From NCBI GenBank assembly GCA_946624395.1, contig CAMORY010000089.1:1-6763 (forward strand): DNA of 6,763 nt, given 5' to 3'. The first letter of the stretch is position 1, and each line of letters starts with the position of its first letter. The position numbers were made by a program, and so were the translations under genes. This DNA is from an uncultured Clostridia bacterium (GTDB lineage Bacteria > Bacillota > Clostridia > Christensenellales > Borkfalkiaceae). The notes under the pieces are model-generated. The model had not been told where the DNA came from. It saw nothing but the letters and a program-made list of their open reading frames with translations, and searched no databases. Positions 5,158 to 6,763 of the stretch are shown in pieces.

Positions 5158-5694
5158 CTATACCTGCGGTTCTATTAAACCCAAATCGCCGTCGTCTCTT
5201 CTGTACAGCACCTGCACGGTGTTGGTTTTAGCCTCTAAAAACACGTAGAAGGAGTGCCCTAAAAGTTCCATTTCTTCTTCCGCTTCTTTAACCGTCATAG
5301 GAGATAGCGCAAAAGATTTTTTCTTGACTATTTCACGCGCCGATTTCTCTTCGTCGTTCTTTAAATCGTATATAGCGGCGTCAAGGAACGCGGCGTTTTT
5401 GTTATGTTTATCGAATTTGGTACGGTGTTTTCTTATCTGCCCTTCGAGTTTAGGCAAAATCACGTCGATATTGTCGTAAAAATTATCGCTGGTTGCACTA
5501 GCGCGGACAAGTTTACCGTTATATTCCAGCATAATTTCCGTCGTCAAAGAATTATTGCCCTGTTTTTTGAAACTCACCTTTGCGATTGTTTCGTCGTCTT
5601 TAAAGTACTTGTCAAGTTTAGCAAGTTTCTGTTCGGTAATGCTCTTAAGTTTTTCGCCTACTTCGTAATTTTTTGCATAGATGCCTATTTTCAT
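5158..5694 (-). CDS. hpf: Long-form ribosome hibernation promoting factor (HPF)
   Basis: Binds the 30S subunit and pairs 70S ribosomes into inactive 100S dimers in stationary phase or stress. The chosen product has 178 aa. The N-terminal S30AE/RaiA-like domain (about 1-100) begins MKIGIYAKNYEV and is rich in Lys/Arg. A charged linker follows. The C-terminal dimerisation domain (about 122-178) has the family sequence K-x-F-x-L-x-P-M, E-A-x-x-x-M-x-x-L-G-H-x-F-Y-V-F and V-L-Y-R-R-D-D-G-D-L-G-L-I-E-P. Both domains together mark the long Firmicutes form. The frame is open further upstream to a TTG at 5724, but the ATG at 5694 has a perfect AGGAGG 7 nt away. It lies 66 nt after clpC with no convincing terminator; a TATTAT/TATACA-like -10 is present just upstream without a good -35. 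Confidence 0.96.
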   Translation of the reverse strand: MKIGIYAKNYEVGEKLKSITEQKLAKLDKYFKDDETIAKVSFKKQGNNSLTTEIMLEYNGKLVRASATSDNFYDNIDVILPKLEGQIRKHRTKFDKHNKNAAFLDAAIYDLKNDEEKSAREIVKKKSFALSPMTVKEAEEEMELLGHSFYVFLEAKTNTVQVLYRRDDGDLGLIEPQV

Positions 5695-5701
5695 AATTTT
5701 G

Positions 5702-5707
5702 CCTCCT
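5702..5707 (-). promoter_or_regulatory. Shine-Dalgarno site that fixes the hpf start
   Basis: A perfect AGGAGG on the minus strand, 7 nt before the ATG at 5694. It lies within the upstream-extended reading frame, so it argues against the longer start at 5724. Confidence 0.9.
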
Positions 5708-5760
5708 TGTATAATAATTCGCAAAACGTCCCGAAAAACCCTTTATTTTCTGCGGAAAAA

Positions 5761-6763
5761 TCAATGATTTTCAAAAGAAAATTCCCCGTCCGCGGCGTTT
5801 ACCGTAATTTTGGAATTTTCCTTTAACGCGCCGCGCAGAATCTCTTCGGACAATCTGTCTTCGATATACCGCTGAATAACCCGTTTTAAGGGGCGCGCGC
5901 CGTACTCGTTGTCGTAGCCCTTTTCGATAATCAAATCCATAGCGTCTTGTGAAACTTCGAGCGAAACACCCATAACGGCAAGCCGCTTTCTCAAACTGCC
6001 GAGCAGAAGTTCGGCAATTTTCGCCGTTTCGTCTTTTGTTAGTTTATGGAATACAATAATATCGTCTATACGGTTCAAAAACTCGGGGCGGAACTTTTCT
6101 TTTAACGCGTCCATATACCTGTCGCACATATCGTCGTACTCTTTTTGAGAACCGCCGCTGAACCCTAATGTGTTTTTGTGCTGAATTTCCGTCGCGCCAA
6201 CGTTGGACGTCATAATGATTATGGTATTCTTAAACGAAACCACCCTGCCCTTGCTGTCGGTAAGTCTGCCGTCGTCAAGGATTTGCAACATTATGTTGAA
6301 CACGTCGGGGTGTGCCTTTTCGATTTCGTCAAACAATACTACCGAATAGGGTTTTCTTCTGACCTTTTCGGTAAGTTGCCCCGCTTCGTCAAACCCGACG
6401 TATCCGGGGGGCGCGCCTACCATTTTAGATACCGAGTGCTTTTCCATATACTCCGACATATCCACGCGGATAAGGTTGTTTTCGTTGCCGAACACGGCTT
6501 CCGCAAGCGCTTTAGAGAGTTCGGTTTTTCCGACTCCCGTAGGACCTACGAAAATGAACGAACCGACGGGGCGGTTGGGGTCTTTAAGCCCTGCGCGCGC
6601 CCTTCTTATGGCGTCCGCCACCGCTTTTACGGCGTCCGTTTGACCTATCACCCTTTGGTGCAGAACCGCTTCTAAATCAAGCAGTTTCTGCGCTTCCGTT
6701 TCGGTAAGTTTTACTACGGGAACGCCCGTCCAGTTGCTTACAACCTTCGCTATGTCGTCGGGG
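5761..6763 (-). CDS. clpC: ATP-dependent Clp protease ATP-binding subunit ClpC, C-terminal part (N-terminus beyond window)
   Basis: AAA+ unfoldase that feeds substrates to ClpP; 333 residues are visible up to the natural stop, covering the end of the first ATPase module and the whole second one (D2). Counting visible residues: DDIAKVVSNWTGVPV near the start, RVIGQ at 37-41, Walker A GPTGVGKT at 73-80, pore loop GYVGF at 120-124, Walker B VVLFDE at 141-146, sensor-1 Asn187 in MTSN, arginine finger in FLNRID (Arg231), and sensor-2 GARPLKR at 288-294. An L-G-F tripeptide at 199-201 sits where ClpP-binding Clp ATPases carry their docking loop; ClpB lacks it, which favours ClpC. The codon at 6649-6651 is an internal GTG (Val of VIGQ), not a start. 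First gene of the clpC-hpf-TIM-barrel run. Confidence 0.93.
   Translation of the reverse strand, partial: PDDIAKVVSNWTGVPVVKLTETEAQKLLDLEAVLHQRVIGQTDAVKAVADAIRRARAGLKDPNRPVGSFIFVGPTGVGKTELSKALAEAVFGNENNLIRVDMSEYMEKHSVSKMVGAPPGYVGFDEAGQLTEKVRRKPYSVVLFDEIEKAHPDVFNIMLQILDDGRLTDSKGRVVSFKNTIIIMTSNVGATEIQHKNTLGFSGGSQKEYDDMCDRYMDALKEKFRPEFLNRIDDIIVFHKLTKDETAKIAELLLGSLRKRLAVMGVSLEVSQDAMDLIIEKGYDNEYGARPLKRVIQRYIEDRLSEEILRGALKENSKITVNAADGEFSFENH

Noticed and set aside
5695..5724. Upstream TTG start extending hpf by 10 residues
   Set aside because: The added residues are encoded by the ribosome binding site itself; the ATG at 5694 with AGGAGG matches family N-termini.
5761..6651. Separate 296-aa protein starting at a GTG at 6651
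   Set aside because: That GTG encodes the Val of the VIGQ motif inside ClpC; the frame continues to the window edge with typical ClpC sequence.
5761..6763. ClpB rather than ClpC
   Set aside because: The L-G-F tripeptide at the ClpP-docking position and the general sequence favour ClpC; the distinguishing middle domain is outside the window, so some doubt remains.

Overview
The window reads as chromosomal core DNA of a Gram-positive, Clostridia-like bacterium. The evidence is a SpoVG regulator, a long-form ribosome hibernation factor (two domains), a ClpC-type AAA+ unfoldase carrying a ClpP-docking tripeptide, and a MurC of the variety with an E-A-C-E-Y motif. All are typical of Firmicutes, but I cannot place it below class level. 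No mobile element, CRISPR array, tRNA or rRNA is visible.

Layout from left to right. (i) 1-1043, minus strand: an ArsB/NhaD/SLC13-type permease, its C-terminus cut off by the window edge. (ii) 1044-1262: the most notable element, a yybP-ykoY (Mn2+) riboswitch on the minus strand. Its 3' P1 strand is also the first arm of a strong intrinsic terminator, so it is a transcriptional switch directly upstream of the permease. (iii) 1263-2225, minus: a lactate/malate dehydrogenase with a malate-type Arg at the substrate-specificity position, behind a good sigma-A-like promoter. (iv) 2352-3722, minus: murC. (v) 3723-3855: a divergent control region with a strong promoter for spoVG. (vi) 3856-4128, plus: spoVG. 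(vii) 4129-4353: a non-coding stretch between convergent genes, rich in inverted repeats. (viii) 4354-6763, minus: clpC (N-terminus off the window) - hpf - TIM-barrel isomerase/endonuclease-like gene, close together and probably co-transcribed, read right to left.

How the genes may work together. ClpC and HPF are both stress or stationary-phase functions (protein quality control, ribosome hibernation). murC and spoVG belong to cell-envelope synthesis and sporulation/division control, and are often neighbours in clostridia, though here they diverge. The dehydrogenase and permease lie in tandem, and no terminator separates the dehydrogenase stop codon from the riboswitch. The switch may therefore act on read-through from the dehydrogenase, on its own weak promoter, or on both. 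The main inference is that this permease is induced by Mn2+ and may be a manganese (or metal-chelate) transporter of a family not usually named among the targets of this riboswitch.
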